Shown here piece after piece: positions 45,402 through 58,670 of a DNA stretch of 64,000 nt. Each line of letters opens with the position of its first letter. Within the stretch, counting starts at the first letter, position 1. Both the position numbers and the translations under genes were made by a program. The stretch covers positions 558,001 through 622,000 of the forward strand of contig JAIVFJ010000006.1 of the NCBI GenBank assembly GCA_025765615.1, given 5' to 3'. The stretch is from Zopfochytrium polystomum (taxonomy: Eukaryota; Chytridiomycota; Chytridiomycetes; Chytridiales; Chytridiaceae). The notes beneath the pieces were generated by a model. The model had not been told where the DNA came from and made no database searches. It was given only the letters and a program-made list of their open reading frames with translations.

Positions 45402-46787
45402 ATGCCCACCCAGCAACGGAAATCGACCGCATCGAGGTCGAAGAAGCCATCGACGAGAGCTACCGCGCCATCGGCCTCAAAAAAGGCATCTGCAGCGAAG
45501 GCATCGGCCGCACTGAGAGCTGCGCCTGCTGCTTCCGAGCGAAATGGTGCGTGTATATGCAGCCCTCTGTTCGACGTGACAAATGAACTACTTGGCGATG
45601 ACGTGGTCGGTCCCCTTCCCCTCCCACCCCGACCCCCACTACGCACTCGGTCACAAACAATGCTACTTTTCGTTCCCTACGACTTCTAAACGAATTATAA
45701 AGGTGATACTCGATCTTCATCTCCCTCGCTTCGATCGGAACCTGATGTAAGTAGTTTCATGCACTCATTTCGGCAATTCATATCTGTCCCGTTTTGTCCC
45801 GAGAGCGAGCATGTAACTTCTGGTCATATTCAGGATTACGACCCCGACGAAACCTTGGTTCAGGCCAATCGCACTACGTCCATGCAGCAAAGGTGGGTTA
45901 ATGCGGCAGTAATGGCTTATAAGCGTGGTGGTCACTTCCAGCGAACTTTCAAATTAAACTAAAAAGAGCCTGAAATCACAGTTCTGACGACATTGCTGAT
46001 CTACTTGGTGTTGTCCAAAATCAATTTTACCTCAAAGAAACAAGCCGTGTGAAGTCTGTGGAGTCGGAGCATGAAGCGGTTCTGAACAGGAAGGTCGAAG
46101 GGGTAAGTCTCATCGTGTAGTCCATTGGGGTTATCTCACTGATTCTGCCCACCGAAAAGGCCCGTAACTTGATGGACAGTCTTTTGGAAGACACGTTTGT
46201 CGCGCTCATTTCTTTCGATCAAGACTAACGACGAATGCAGGAACGCTGAAGTAACCGCTGTGCTGAATCAATCTGAGAAATTTGTGTCGGAAAACGGTGG
46301 GTCAACCCTCATGAACTCGCAGTTTATAAAACGTTCGTTAGAAAAATTGGTCCAGAAGTACAAAAAGGCGTTCGACACGAAGATGGACTCTATTTTGAAC
46401 TGTGTCAAAGACTTTGAAAAGTCCAGCGAGAAAAACTTGAAGGAGGCTCGCAATTTTGCAATGTCCCTGGAAGAGGAGAGTTGAGTATCGGCCTATTCGC
46501 TGCGTCATCTGTTGAGAGAAGAGCACAGCTTTTGTCGTAACCACCACCGCTGACCGGTTATTTAGGAACGCGTTGCCGCAATCTAAGCGTCGAGACGTGC
46601 AAGCAGCTTCTGAACGAAATCGAGTCGACGAAAAAGACCATCAAAGCTGGAGTGAAGGTCTGCTTGGCGCTGCAGAACGACAGCCGTTACTAACTGGTCA
46701 GGCATTCTGCGCGAAACATGCGACATATTGTAGGCTGACTTTGACGCGTCCAAGCTGAAAGCGGCGCTGGCTTTGATGACGTCTTGA
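45402..46787 (+). CDS. Unknown 262-aa helical protein
   Basis: Eight small exons: 45402-45546, 45703-45746, 45834-45892, 45982-46102, 46160-46194, 46241-46479, 46566-46657 and 46734-46787, all joining in phase. The N terminus is basic and Ala/Ser/Lys-rich (RSKKPSTRATAPSASKK), the rest predominantly helical (SSDDIADLLGVVQNQFYLKE, LEKLVQKYKKAFDTKMDSIL, CKQLLNEIESTKKTIKAGVK). The pattern suggests a short coiled-coil subunit of a larger assembly, perhaps chromosomal or cytoskeletal; no family is recognised. It begins 110 bp after the TFIIF alpha stop and ends 58 bp before the TRAPPC8 start, on the same strand as both. Confidence 0.65.
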
Positions 46788-46800
46788 AAATACACACAAT

Positions 46801-46837
<37 letters not shown>

Positions 46838-46845
46838 CTTGCGAC

Positions 46846-49800
46846 ATGGATTTTATCACGCGTTGCCTCTCGCCGCTCGTGGCGGTCGTTGCGTCGCAGG
46901 ATGCGGAGGAGATCGCCAAATCGAAGCGCCTCCCAAGCTTCGTCGACTTCTTGCGTCCGTTCGGGATGCGCATCGATGGAAAAGGTACTGCTCCCGCTGC
47001 GGCTGGCCCCAACCGCCGCGACCATTGTGTTACCCCGATGATTGATCGCGGATCGAGAGACATGATCCGGAAACCCCACCCTTCCCCCTACATTTTTCGC
47101 CTCCCCACCTCCTTTTCTGGGACATACCGCTGATGCCCGATCCGTGCGCAAAGTTCACGTTCGCGATGCTCAGGGCCAGTCGTCGTCGATCGAGGGTTTC
47201 GCTCTTCGGTTCGCGAGCCTCAGCCAACTGGAGCAGTTTGAGCCTGCCGTCGTCAAAAAAGTCCTCGTCGATTCTATTTCATCAAACTATTCCAACCCCG
47301 CGGCGGTTGAAAACTCCAGCGATGCATCAGAAGTGATACGCGCGTTTTCTAAAGGTTCTCATGAATTGTTGCATTCGGGAGATCCTAATGTTTCCAATTC
47401 ATTGCAACAGGCAGTTTTTCCTCTCTGACTCCTTGGTTTATGGAGTATAGAAACTACATCTGCAAGTATACAGGAGCAGCCGAGCACGAAACTTTCAACC
47501 ACCCCGTCGCATGTACGTATGTTCGCGCAGTCGCACAAGGGCTGAACTGGCTTCGCAAACAGACCTTTTCGTTGTTTCCACCTCGAACCCGGACCCACTG
47601 TCAGCGTTCACGGCGCTGGTGCCACCGAATAGCCCTCTTCCACCAGTATTTGAACGAGGGTTCATAGATCCGGACATTCCTTTGAAGCATTACCTCCTTG
47701 TTCACGACCGAGAGCGCGCACCTCACATCGAGTAAGACAGGCGTGACACCGCTTACATCGCAATGTTAAGTCTCAAATGCCGCCTTCTCCAGCGCGGAAA
47801 CCCTTCACATTCAAATGAAGAAGACTTTCGGTTTGAGCTGCCACCTGATTAACGTGAACTCCTCCGGCGAGCAGCCAGGGGACTCACCCGACATCTGGAG
47901 AGATCACATCTCTGAGATCGCGCCCCTGTACGCTGCTTCCGCCGCAGAACTCGTCACTGCCTCGTCCCCTCGCCCTTCGACTGCCTCTCTGACGCTATCG
48001 CCCATGGAGGGAGAGCTTCCCTCAGTCACCCAACTATCCACACCTGATCGCACCCTCGATCACGCTGCGCGGCTATCCGAGTCCTTCGCCGGCATCATGA
48101 CCGATCTTGAAATCAAGGGCGTCGAAGCCTTTGTGAAAGAGTTTCTGGTTCAATCCATACTTCCCAACATGGAACGGAAGGTCCAGCATTGGAATGAGCA
48201 GGTGTGCAAATGGAGGGGGGGGGGCAAATTGAGGGATTCTGAACAGGCTCTTTCCTTTTTTTGGCAGGTGGCGAGCTCTCGACGAGGAATCACAGGGCGT
48301 CTGTTCACGGCGAGCCGTCGGTATTTCGGGACTCAGATGAAACCGGCGGGGAGTGCTGTCGAGACGACTAATGGCGCTGTGTGAGTTTGCGAGCGGATGA
48401 ACGCTTTGTTCTCACATTTGCTGTTATCCAAGGTTCCCACACAACTCGCCAGAATTTATTATGCGGCGTCTCGCAGACTATTCGTTCATGCTGCGGGACT
48501 ACAAGTTTGCTTACGGAACCTACGATACAGTCAAGAAAGACTTTCAAGGAAACGACCGAGCCCTAAAGCATTTCGCAGGCGTTCAGGTTTCCTTTTTTTT
48601 TTCTCTCCTGGAACGCCGTTTTCCCCAGCAACTAAAAACCTTTGATACCGCTTAGGAAATGCTGGCCATCTGCGTGCTATTTAGCGACGGCAGCCTTCGG
48701 GGCAATGTCGAAGCATTACTCGATAGCGCCATCAGCAATTACCAGAACACCAACTTGTCCCTGTTTGCTGCGAGAGCAATGATGTTCGTTTTTGAAATGT
48801 TGAAACACCGGGAGGAGTTCAGCGACGCGCCAAACTACCTACTTCGTCTGATCGGTGATGTAAGTAAAGATCTTTGCCAACCTGTCGGACTCAATAGAAA
48901 CTTTCTCAAGGATTCCAATCTTCGAAGTGCGCTTTTATTGGAGCAGTCTGCCATCTGCTTTGCGAAGCACTCGGTACCTATGAAGAGGAAATTCGCCTTC
49001 TACATGGTTTTGGCCGCCCACCGTTTTGATAAAAGCAATCAGGTAGACTTGTAAGCCCTGTTTACGACATGCCCGCTAAAAACCGCATGCTGAATTCCGA
49101 AAAAGAAAGAGCACGCCTTCCGCTGTTACAGAGCAGCCCTAAAAATGTACGAGGGCGAGGAATGGACTCTCGCGGAGGATAACGTCATATTCTCCCTTGG
49201 CCGTCTTTCGTATCATCTCGGTGATACAGTTGAGTCTTTCAACTATTTCCGGCGGCTTCTCCGGGCAAGCAAGCAGTCTGCGACGCAGCAAGACTCGTTC
49301 TTGCGAGAGTTTTGCCACACGTATAAGGTGGGTCCTTGCAGTCGATTGGTTCCTTGTTTCCCTTGGGATGCTATTAGGCCTCTCGAAGCGTCTATTGTCC
49401 ACACGATTTTTGAGCGATGGATCGCGAGTGTTTTAGCCCCCTTTTCTCACCATTTATGCAGACGCTATCATCTCAGCTTTCGCTGGAGCAACTCGAGTCC
49501 CTTCCTCCAGCTCCCATACCTTTACTGGACGACTCAAGCATTAATGTTGCGCTGCTAGAGTCACAAAACACATCCCTGGTAACAAAAGACGACGAGCTTT
49601 GGGATAGCATGGAGAAGGATTTGGTTGATCTGGGCTTCAATGAAAAAGCTGGCCCTGGCAAGAAAGTTGCTCGGCTTGTCAAAACCACCCGAGACCAGGG
49701 GAAAACTGTTTGTGCTGTGGGAGGTGAGTTTCAAGAAAGAGCTGTTGAACCCAGGTCTGATCGTTTCTCTAATTCTTCCTATCGCCCCCGATCGCAAGAA

Positions 49801-52155
49801 CCGGTGTTCATTTCCATGGTATTGCGCAACCCTTTATTGATTCCTTTGGAAATCAATGACGTGTTCTTGCAAGCCGATTTCATCGCCAAAGCAGGAGCGA
49901 CAGACGCGGATCCCGCTGTCAATCCTTCGGCGATTGGGCTGATTCAGTACGAGTATTTCGATGTGAGCTGCATACCATCGTTGGTTCTTCAGCCACTGGA
50001 ATGGAGATCGGTATGGCCTTTGTGTGTCAATTGTTCATTTGGCCATAACAGGAATTTAAATTTTGGCTCTTAATTCCAGGTCCAGTTCAAACTCTTTCCA
50101 AAGTTTCAAGGAGAGATCATGGTCTTGGGCTTGCAGTATCTTTTAGCTTCGACGGTGCCTACGTTCCGACCGTTCAAAAAGCAGGGCCGGCGACTAAACG
50201 ACACTCAGCAGCAACGCTCAGTGGAATCCTACGCCGCCGATCACAGTCTTACCCTCTCCGTCACCCCGCCCATGCCCATGCTGGATGTCGTGTTCCATTC
50301 ATTTCCTGAAGCGCTCTTGTCTGGCCAGGTGGAGAAGGCCGTGATCGAAGTGAACAACAAGGGCAACCGCGGCCTCACAAACCTGTACATGAAGTTGAGC
50401 CACCCCTCGTTCTTTGCGGTCGGAACGGCCGAAATGATGGACAACAACAGCTACTGTGCGTTTTTTCCCCTCTAAATCCGAGAATAATTTCTCTCGTCTT
50501 TTCGTGGCTCGATATTAGGTGATATCAAAGAAACCCAAGAGCCCACACTTCACCGATCCTACGGCACCCAAAACATTTTGGCCAACACCAGCGTTGTCCG
50601 CCTTCAGCTGCCCAGCCAAAACGGATCGGGCGAAGTGCTTGCCGCAGGGATGACGACTCTGATTCCGGTTTGGATTCGCGGTGACAGAATAGGAAAGCAC
50701 AACTTTCGATTCTTGTTTGGCTACCAGTCGGAGGTTCGCCTTGAATGACGTTTTTGTGCATCGTTGGAGTTCATTTTGTTCTGATGGCCGTTTCATTCAG
50801 GGAGAGGCAGACGGGAGCAGTTACCGCCAACTGAAGTGCACAACAGCGTGTCAGATTTCGCCGTCGCTTCGGATCAACGCCTTTACACGACCAAGTAGCA
50901 GCATTCTGAAGGAATTCATTCTGGGAATTGAGGTATCGGTCACAGATTGCCGTGCGTCGAGCGCAGTACTAAAGAGTTTTTTTTTAGATTGAAAATCTGC
51001 AACCATCCACTGACGTTGTCCTTCGACAAGTGACTTCTTTGAGCCCAATGTGGTCCATTTGCCCGATATCAGAGAGGTCAACGGACTGTTGTGCAAAGCT
51101 CCTTGCTAATTGTATTGACGTGTTTTGTACAGGACACTCAAAGAGGAGACGAGACTGGGTGGCAAACAGACATCTTTTGTTTACTTTCGGTTTCAGTTGG
51201 CTGGCGCAAAGTCGTTTGCAGAATTACCAGAAGCCACGACGACACGAGCGCTCACACAACTGATCAAAGGCGAAGAACCGACCCCGTTTTCACCGCATCC
51301 TCTCAACATGGTGGTTTCAAGCATCGCAGCAGTAGGTTCCCTTCTATCTTTGCCCTTTTATAATGTATAAACTCTCATTTTCAAAACGCCAGCCGACAAG
51401 GTTTGTCGATTGCGCCGAGCTGCCCTTCCGAACCCTCTCGCTCAACTCCCGAGTGCAATGGCGAACACAATCCCTTTCAGCCCAATACCCCGGCCTCTCG
51501 CCCGAGCGCCTCAGAGACCTGTTCACCTTGTACTACACGGACGATGTCGACATCTCCATTCTCTGGGAGGCTCCGTCGCCGGACGAGAACGCGCCCCCCC
51601 GCGCCGGACACCACTACATCATCGGCATCAATCTCGGCATCCAGGCGCCGTTGCAACTGCACGCTCGCCTCGGCCGCAACTCGTCGCTCCTCTCACAGCC
51701 GACGGGACGCTCCCTGTACGCCGCCACCGCCCGGGAACGGAAAGCCCTGATCGAGAGCTTGCTGAAACCGAGGCAGAAGGACGTTAGCCCGGTTCGGATG
51801 ATCCTGAGGACCCTTTCGGAATACGAATACGACTTCGCGACAGGGTGGGGGTTTGAATTCCTTCTGCTTGTTTTACGCGCTGCTGCTGAATCTCACTCAC
51901 CGGCTTTTGTTTGTCCCAAAAAAAAAACCCTAGAAACTTTGTGGCAACATTTACGGCCGTGCTGCGAAATACTTCGTGGGAAAACAGCGTGAAATACAAA
52001 CTGGACTTGCTTGCGATGGACGTCAAGGGGTCACAACGGTATGGGTTCACCCTCAGTTAAAAGAGCAAGTGCGCGCGTGTAACTTGCACAAAACTAACCC
52101 CAACTATCTCTCTTCGCTTTTCCTATGAAACAAAAAAAAAACCAAACCAATAACC

Positions 52156-52188
<33 letters not shown>

Positions 52189-52503
52189 ACAAAAAGCGAC
52201 GACTCGATGACCGACTTTTCGTGGCTCGGCTCGATCAACCAGTCCGGCTCGCTCAAGCCCGAGGAGGAAGTCGGGGTGCCGATCAAGGCCAGCTTCTTCC
52301 GCCCGGGCACGTACGACGTGAACCGCTGGCGGCTGAGCGTGACCGTGTTTTTGCCCGAGCTGCCCGATGCTGCTGCGGGGTCGCCTTCCCGAAAGAAGGG
52401 CGGCGGCGGTGGGTCGTCGCCGCCGCATCAGGAGCCAGCGGGAACGACGTATATACAGATGCCGAACTGGCCGCAGTTTATCACGATCAAGCAGTGCCAG
52501 TGA
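46846..52503 (+). CDS. TRAPPC8: TRAPPC8/Trs85, TRAPPIII tethering complex subunit
   Basis: Defining subunit of TRAPPIII, the Rab1/Ypt1 exchange complex for ER-Golgi traffic and autophagy. Nineteen exons, starting 46846-46984, 47154-47354, 47411-47512, 47563-47731, 47793-48201, 48268-48380, 48433-48586, 48656-49042 and ending 51934-52038, 52197-52503; about 1414 aa. The Trs85 core is plain: LTPWFMEYRNYI near the start, SSRRGITGRLFTASRRYFG, RRLADYSFMLRDYKFAYGTY, LRSALLLEQSAICF and KFAFYMVLAAHRF, with a C-terminal FSWLG and FFRPGTYDVNRW. The segment 48860-48910 starts GTAAGTA, ends CAAG and is a multiple of three, so it may be an extra 51-bp intron. A T run of about 32 bp (46807-46838) sits just before the start codon. 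Confidence 0.9.
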
Positions 52504-52521
52504 TGGTTATTTTTTTTTCTT

Positions 52522-52556
<35 letters not shown>

Positions 52557-53479
52557 AAACAAACACATAAACACAAATAAATCCAAAACAAAAAAAAAAA
52601 AAATTAAAAATGAGAAGTCGCGTGGTCATTGTGGTGTGAAACAGAACAGGTGCAACACAACCCATGCCCCCACCCGCTTCACCCTGGTCATTCGGCAGTG
52701 TTGGAGAATGATGATCGCCCCCAAAGACCCACCTCCCCCTCCCCGTGCCATCTCCCCCCGCCGCCGCCGCTCCCTCGTGGGAGGCAGTTGGGGTGGGGGG
52801 GGAGGGTTGGATGCGCGGGGGGTTGGGATCAATAGGGGCGAACTAGCCGGATCACCCGGTTCCAGCCCGACGACAGCACATAAGCTGCAAAAGGGGGTTT
52901 TAATGCACAGGGAGTCTGACTCACGCAACACACGCAAACACACACACCCACACACTTTTTTTTTTTTTTTCTTTTTTGGTTGTTCCGATACTGGTATTGT
53001 TCTTCTTATGTGAATTCCCTCCCCCTCCCCCCTCCCGCAGGACTGACTGACGAAAGAGCGCGCGTTGGGGGGGAGGAGGCCCGTCGCGGAGCTGCAAGGG
53101 GGTGATGGTGGGTGTGTTTATTTGAAATACATAATCGCAAAGGCCCCACGTTGTGATTATACTCCCCCCATCCGTCCCATCATCCACACGAGCCATGATG
53201 ATATCACAACCCAAAAAACACGCGCGAGCGCGCGCGTCGCATCCAAAAAAAAAAAAAAAAAAAAAAAAAAGAAAGAAAGAAAGAAAGAAAGAAAGAAAAG
53301 GGTGTTGCGCAGCGGCAGTTGCAGTGAGCCGGGCATCGCTAGATCTTTCTCATGTGAAGGCAGTCGCTGCGCCTCCCAGTGCTTAAATACTGCTCCCACT
53401 GCGTGTTAACGACACCCGGCCTCTCCCCATTACTAAATAACGCCGCGGGGAAACCAACAAAGAGCGCGAGAGAGAGAGA
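52504..53479. other. Intergenic, no gene seen
   Basis: About 1 kb with T, A and C homopolymers (52525-52552, 53248-53270 then GAAA repeats to about 53297) and no convincing exon. Confidence 0.45.
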
Positions 53480-55463
53480 ATGCTCACACTCGAACAACTC
53501 CCGCTCGCTCCACCCGCGCAGCAACCACCGCCCCCCGCCGCCGACGCCGGCGCCGAGAGTAGCCACCGCCACCAAGACGATCACCACCACAACCACAACC
53601 ACAATTGCTGCTGGGACCCCGTCGTCGCCGCCCTCCTCGCCGGCGCCCTCCTCAGCCGCGCAAGCCCGCTGCGCGTCCTCGGCCGCGATCGCGACGCCCT
53701 CGCCATGCTGCTGCGCGCCCACCGCCAACGAAACGTCCTGCCTTACGTCGATTGGTCGTGTCGCGGATATTTCCAGGGCGTCGGCCGCCTTGGGCTGGGC
53801 GGTGAGGAGCGGAGGACGTGGGAGTCTGACGAAGATGACGATGACGACGAGGAGGAGGAGGATGAGGATGAGGATGGTGGTGATGACGAGGACGGCGAGG
53901 ACGAGAGCGACGACGCAGAGTACCAGAACGATGACGGCGAGGACGACGATGATGAGGAGGCGGAAGAGGACGAGGACGATGACGACGAGGACGATGTCCC
54001 CGGTGACGATGCAGTCGATGGCGCCACGTCAGTAGACGGAGCGAGACCGACCGATAGTACGGCTTCCAAAGACGACCATGAGAGGGTGGAGGAAGCAAAC
54101 CTTGCCACACCGCAAAACGTCGAGAGTCCCATCGAACCTATTATTCCTCCCCCGCTAGCGAGAGGGTTGCCCGTGGAAAAAATGCTGCGTAGCCAAAGGC
54201 TGTGCTCACAATGCCAACAGAATCCGCGGCACACGTACGGAGAATGCTGCGGCTCGGAGCTGCGGTGGTTCTACAACTTGGACTACGTCGATTTCCGTCG
54301 CGAGCACGCGGCCGAGGTGCGCAAGGAAGCCGCGCGCCAGTGGCAAGAGTTCGAAGAGCACGTTCTAAAAGTCGGGAAACTGTCGCCGGCCGAGTGGGAG
54401 CGGCTCAAGCTGGAGGTCGGAGACGACCCGGAACGCCGTTGTCACGCGCTGATCGCGGACGGCCTCGGACCCGAGCTCGTCGAACCGTTCCACGTGAACA
54501 TGCTGCCCTTTGTCATGGGCCACGACTGCACGCTTCCTCTAAAGTGCCGGCGCTACGCGGGCCTGATCGACCTCTGCTTGCTGCATTGCCCCGACGAGCT
54601 CGGCCAGGTCGGGTACCTCACCGTCCACGAAGGATTCGTCGAGCCCGGGCGGTCGCAGCGCCGCCCGGGCCTCCACATCGAGTCGCCCGGATTCGTCGAA
54701 GCGCTCAACGACAGGCTGGTCGCGACGGGCGGCGGCGGCGACGGCCAATCGCTCCTGCTGCAAAAGATGGAACGCTGGGGCGTCGGGGTCGGTAAGTGTT
54801 GTTGTCTTTGTGTTCATCAAGGAAAAAAGACTTTGAAGGCTCAACCAGAAAAAAAACTTCCCACCACCGCCAACCACCAACCACCAACCCCCAGGCTCCG
54901 ACGTCTTGAACATCCGCGGCGGCCTCTTCCAGGCCTCCAGCGTCTCGGGAACTTGCCGCGTCTGGGACTGCGTCATCCGAGACCACGCCGCCGTCGTCGG
55001 CCCGCACGGCAGCGTCGAGCACCTCCGCGGCGCGCTCTGCCGCGGCCCGCCCGCCCACCTGGCCGACCTGCCCGTGCCGCGCGCGCGCCAGAGAGGAAAA
55101 AAGCGCAAGCCCACCTCCGGCGTCGAAAACAGCGCGGCGCGCCCGTCCTTTGCGGGCGGCGGCGCCCGCAACGGCGTCACCCTCCCCGCGCACGAGATTG
55201 CGTGGATGACGGACCGCACGCCGCACGAGTCGCTCCCGCCGCCGGTCGGCGAGACCGGCGAGGGTGGCAAGCCCGTCGTGTTCCGCCAGTACTTTCGGCT
55301 GGTCACGAGCGCCGTGACGGTCTGGTACGCCGCGCACTCGACGCGCAACGACGAGTGCGGCGTCGCGCCGCCGACGCCGGACGTGCGCATTGTCGAGGGG
55401 GACAAGTTGAGGGCGGTGGGCGAGCGCCGCAGGGCGGCTGACGAGCCGCTGGCGTTCTTGTAG
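53480..55463 (+). CDS. Unknown 626-aa protein with acidic tract
   Basis: Two exons (53480-54791, 54895-55463), phase kept. After a Pro/His-rich N terminus comes DPVVAALLAGALLSRASPL, then an almost pure Asp/Glu tract around residues 115-175. A Cys/His cluster (CSQCQQNPRHTYGECCG) near residue 240 could bind metal. The C-terminal half looks like a folded enzyme-like or binding domain: RRPGLHIESPGFV, GGLFQASSVSGTCRVWDC, WMTDRTPHESLPPP and YFRLVTSAVTVWYAAHST. I do not recognise the family by name. High GC at third codon positions is typical of the neighbouring LysRS and F-box genes, so it is not foreign by composition. Confidence 0.75.
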
Positions 55464-55704
55464 AGGTTCCTTGCCCCCTCCTTCCTCCTCCCTCCCCGCA
55501 TCGCATCACTCGGTTCACTCTATGAGCGTAGTGGTACCCGGCTCGCTGCTTAATATTAAGTCATTTTTTGTATTGAGATGTCCTCGCGTTCTTGGTGAAA
55601 GAAGTTCGATGTTGCCGCTGCATTTGCGTATGTACTGTGTATGGGGGGTTTCGATCGTTGACAAGGTGGAGTGATGTGCCGGGCGCCTCCTCTGGGAAAC
55701 AAAA

Positions 55705-58442
55705 ATGCGCATCGCAGCCGGCGTCCTCCTCCAACAGCAGCAGCTCTCGCGGCTGGCCGCGCGAACCGGCGGCCCATCATCATCATCGTCGTCGTCGTCG
55801 TCGTCCTCATGCGGCTCTCACGGCATCCTCCACCGCCTGCTGCGCCTCCCTTGCGAACCCGTGCTCCCCCATCGCTTCGTCTCGCCCAGCCGCCGCTGGG
55901 CCGGATCGTCCCCTTCTTTGGCCACCTCAACCACCGCATCTGCCTATCACAACCCACCACAACCACCACCACAACCACAACCACAACCACCACGCGACAG
56001 CGACACCAGCACCAGCAGCATGCACGATCCGTCGTCTGCGCCCACGGCCCCCACCACCACCGCCACGAAGACGACGACGACGATCCGCGAGGGCGTCCCC
56101 ACCGAGGACGAGTACGTCCAGTGGCGCCGGGACGCCCTCGCCGCCGCAAACATCGCCCCTTACCCCGTCTTTCCCCTCGTCGCCGCCGCCCCCGCCCTCA
56201 CCTCTGTCCGCGCCTTTGTCGATCGCTTCGCCGACCGCTTCGACAGCGACCAGTGGGACAGGGACCAGATCGTCGCCGTCGCGGGTGAACGCTCCCCGTC
56301 TTTAAATCGCGCTAGCTAACCCTGCCCTGACAATTTTTTGAAAAAGGTCGCATCGCCGCACGCCGCGCCGCCGGGAAGAAGCTGCTGTTCCTCGAGCTGC
56401 GCCGCGACTTTTGCGCCGTCCAGGTCGTCGTCAAGGCCAACTGGTACAACGCGGACGCGGACGCGGACCCGGCGGTTTCGCTGCTGTCGGTTGGAGACGT
56501 TGTTCGTACGTGTTGGGATTGGTTTTTTTACACGTACCGAAATATACTCAACAATGCACCGCCTTTCCATGTGCATGAAACAGACGTCGTCGGCTTTCCG
56601 GGTCGGTCAAAGTCTGGAGAGCTGAGCATCGGCGCGACCGACATCAAACTCTTGTCGCCCTGCTTGCACAGACTGCCGAAGCCAAACACGCTGACCGACG
56701 CAGTAAGTTTTATTTTTATTTTATTTTATTTTATTTTTTTGTTTGGGAGGGGGGCGACGGCGGTAGTAGATAGCACCGGAGTGCTGGCTGGCGGGTTTGT
56801 TTTTCGACCAACTCACTCAAAGTTTCCTACAACCCGAAAAAAAATACTTCAAGGAAACCCGCTGCAGAAAGCGGTACCTGGATCTGCTGGTGAACCAAGA
56901 GTCACCGTCTTACATCCAGACGCGGTCAAAGGTACCAAAAAAAAAAAAAAAATCAAAACGAAACAAAAAAAAAAAAAGCGAAACGCTCTTCGACCTTCAA
57001 ACTTTTTTTTTTCCACCCCTCATTTACCCTCCATTTCTTTTTTTTTTTCGCTTACCAAAAAATCAAAGGTGGTGCGCACGGTTCGCGAGTTTTTCCAGCG
57101 GCACGACTTTTTGGAGGTCGAAACGCCGGTTCTCTCCACAAAGTCCGGGGGCGCCAACGCCCGGCCGTTCTCGACGACCATGAACGCGTTGGGATTGAAC
57201 ATGCAGCTCCGCATCGCACCCGAGCTGTACTTGAAGGTTTGGGCTCTCGCCTTTGTTTATTTTTATTTAATTTTTTTTTTTTGTTTCCCCCGCTCGTCTT
57301 CGGGTCTTGTCTGCCCCAAAAAAAAAGGCAACGCTTCAATACCTTTTTTTTTCCTTCTTTTTAATCTTTCTCCCTGCAGAAACTCATCGTCGGCGGCTTT
57401 GACCGCGTGTTTGAAATCGGCAAGCAGTTTCGAAACGAAGGCGTCGATTCGACGCACAACCCCGAGTTTACGACCTGCGAGTTTTACCAAGCGTTTGGAA
57501 GCCTGGACGACGCCGCGTCGCTGACCGAGGCGCTGATTCAAGGTAATTGGGAGACTCTCTCTCTCTCTCTTTTCGTGTTACGTTTGTTTTCTTTTTTGTC
57601 TCTGTCCTTCTGGGCTAACCGTTAAAGAGAGATGTTGTAACGAAGACCCGCGGCGAGCTGCGCTTCGCGGTCGACTCTGAAGGAACCGTCGTCGACTTTT
57701 CGGCGCCGTTCCGCCGCATCCACATCGTCCCCGAGCTCCAGCGGCTCCTGAATTGCGAGCTGCCGGACCTCAACGGCCCCGACGGTGAGTAATTGAGCGA
57801 GCGGGCAGTTTGCCGAACTTGCGAATCCCCGACTGAACAAACAGAAAAACAAACAAACGAAAAAAAAAAAAAATTTAGCCGCGGCGTCCCTGCTGCAGAT
57901 TTGCAGCGCGCGCGGAATCCACTGCCCCGAGCCGCACACGGTGCCGAGGATCCTCGACAAGCTCATCTCGGAACTGATCGAGCCGCAGTGCGTGGACCCG
58001 ACGTTCCTGCTTGGGCACCCGTCGGCCATGTCGCCGCTCGCAAAGGACGGGCCGGTCAAGGTTGGTTGTGTGTGTCTGTTTTCCAGCTATTTCTTTGCTG
58101 CCTTTTATTATTATTATTATTTTTTATCCTCTGCCTTGAAGAATCTAACAGGGAAAAAAAAAAAACAACAAAAAAAAGGGAGTGTCGGAGCGCTTTGAGC
58201 TGTTTGTGGCGGGCCAGGAGCTGGTCAACGCGTACGCGGAGCAGAACGACCCCGTCGAGCAGCTGGCGCGCTTTGAACAGCAAGCAAAGGTCTGTTGATT
58301 GAATTGAATTTCTGACTTTCCCTTTCTTTCTTTCATTTTCATTTTTTTTTTTTTCTCTGATGTTCCCGATCGATTTTGCGCGTTACCGGTACCGCCTGCC
58401 CGCCCATTCAACCTATGAACAAAACACCTCGCCCCCGCGCCC

Positions 58443-58474
<32 letters not shown>

Positions 58475-58670
58475 CAACAACAAAACGACAAAGGACCGCG
58501 AAAGCGGCGACCTCGAAGCGCAGCCGATGGACCGCGAGTTTTGCGAGGCGCTCGAGTACGGGCTGCCGCCGACGGTCGGGTGGGGGCTCGGCGTCGACCG
58601 GCTGTGCATGCTCGTGGCGGGCACGTCCCGCATCAGGGACGTGATTGCGTTTCCCGTGATGAAGCCGTGA
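55705..58670 (+). CDS. KRS1: Class II lysyl-tRNA synthetase, possibly dual-targeted
   Basis: Charges tRNA-Lys with lysine. Ten exons: 55705-56284, 56347-56505, 56584-56702, 56854-56931, 57069-57236, 57380-57542, 57632-57784, 57879-58060, 58179-58289 and 58494-58670; 629 aa, phase kept. The order of motifs is complete: OB-fold ([40 protein letters not shown]), motif 1 ([19 protein letters not shown]), motif 2 ([23 protein letters not shown] split by no intron), the [10 protein letters not shown] segment and motif 3 ([17 protein letters not shown]). The sequence is of the eukaryotic cytosolic type. The N-terminal 105 residues resemble a mitochondrial presequence ([20 protein letters not shown]), and a second Met at 56020 could start a cytosolic form. 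Which start is used is not shown by the sequence. Confidence 0.9.
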
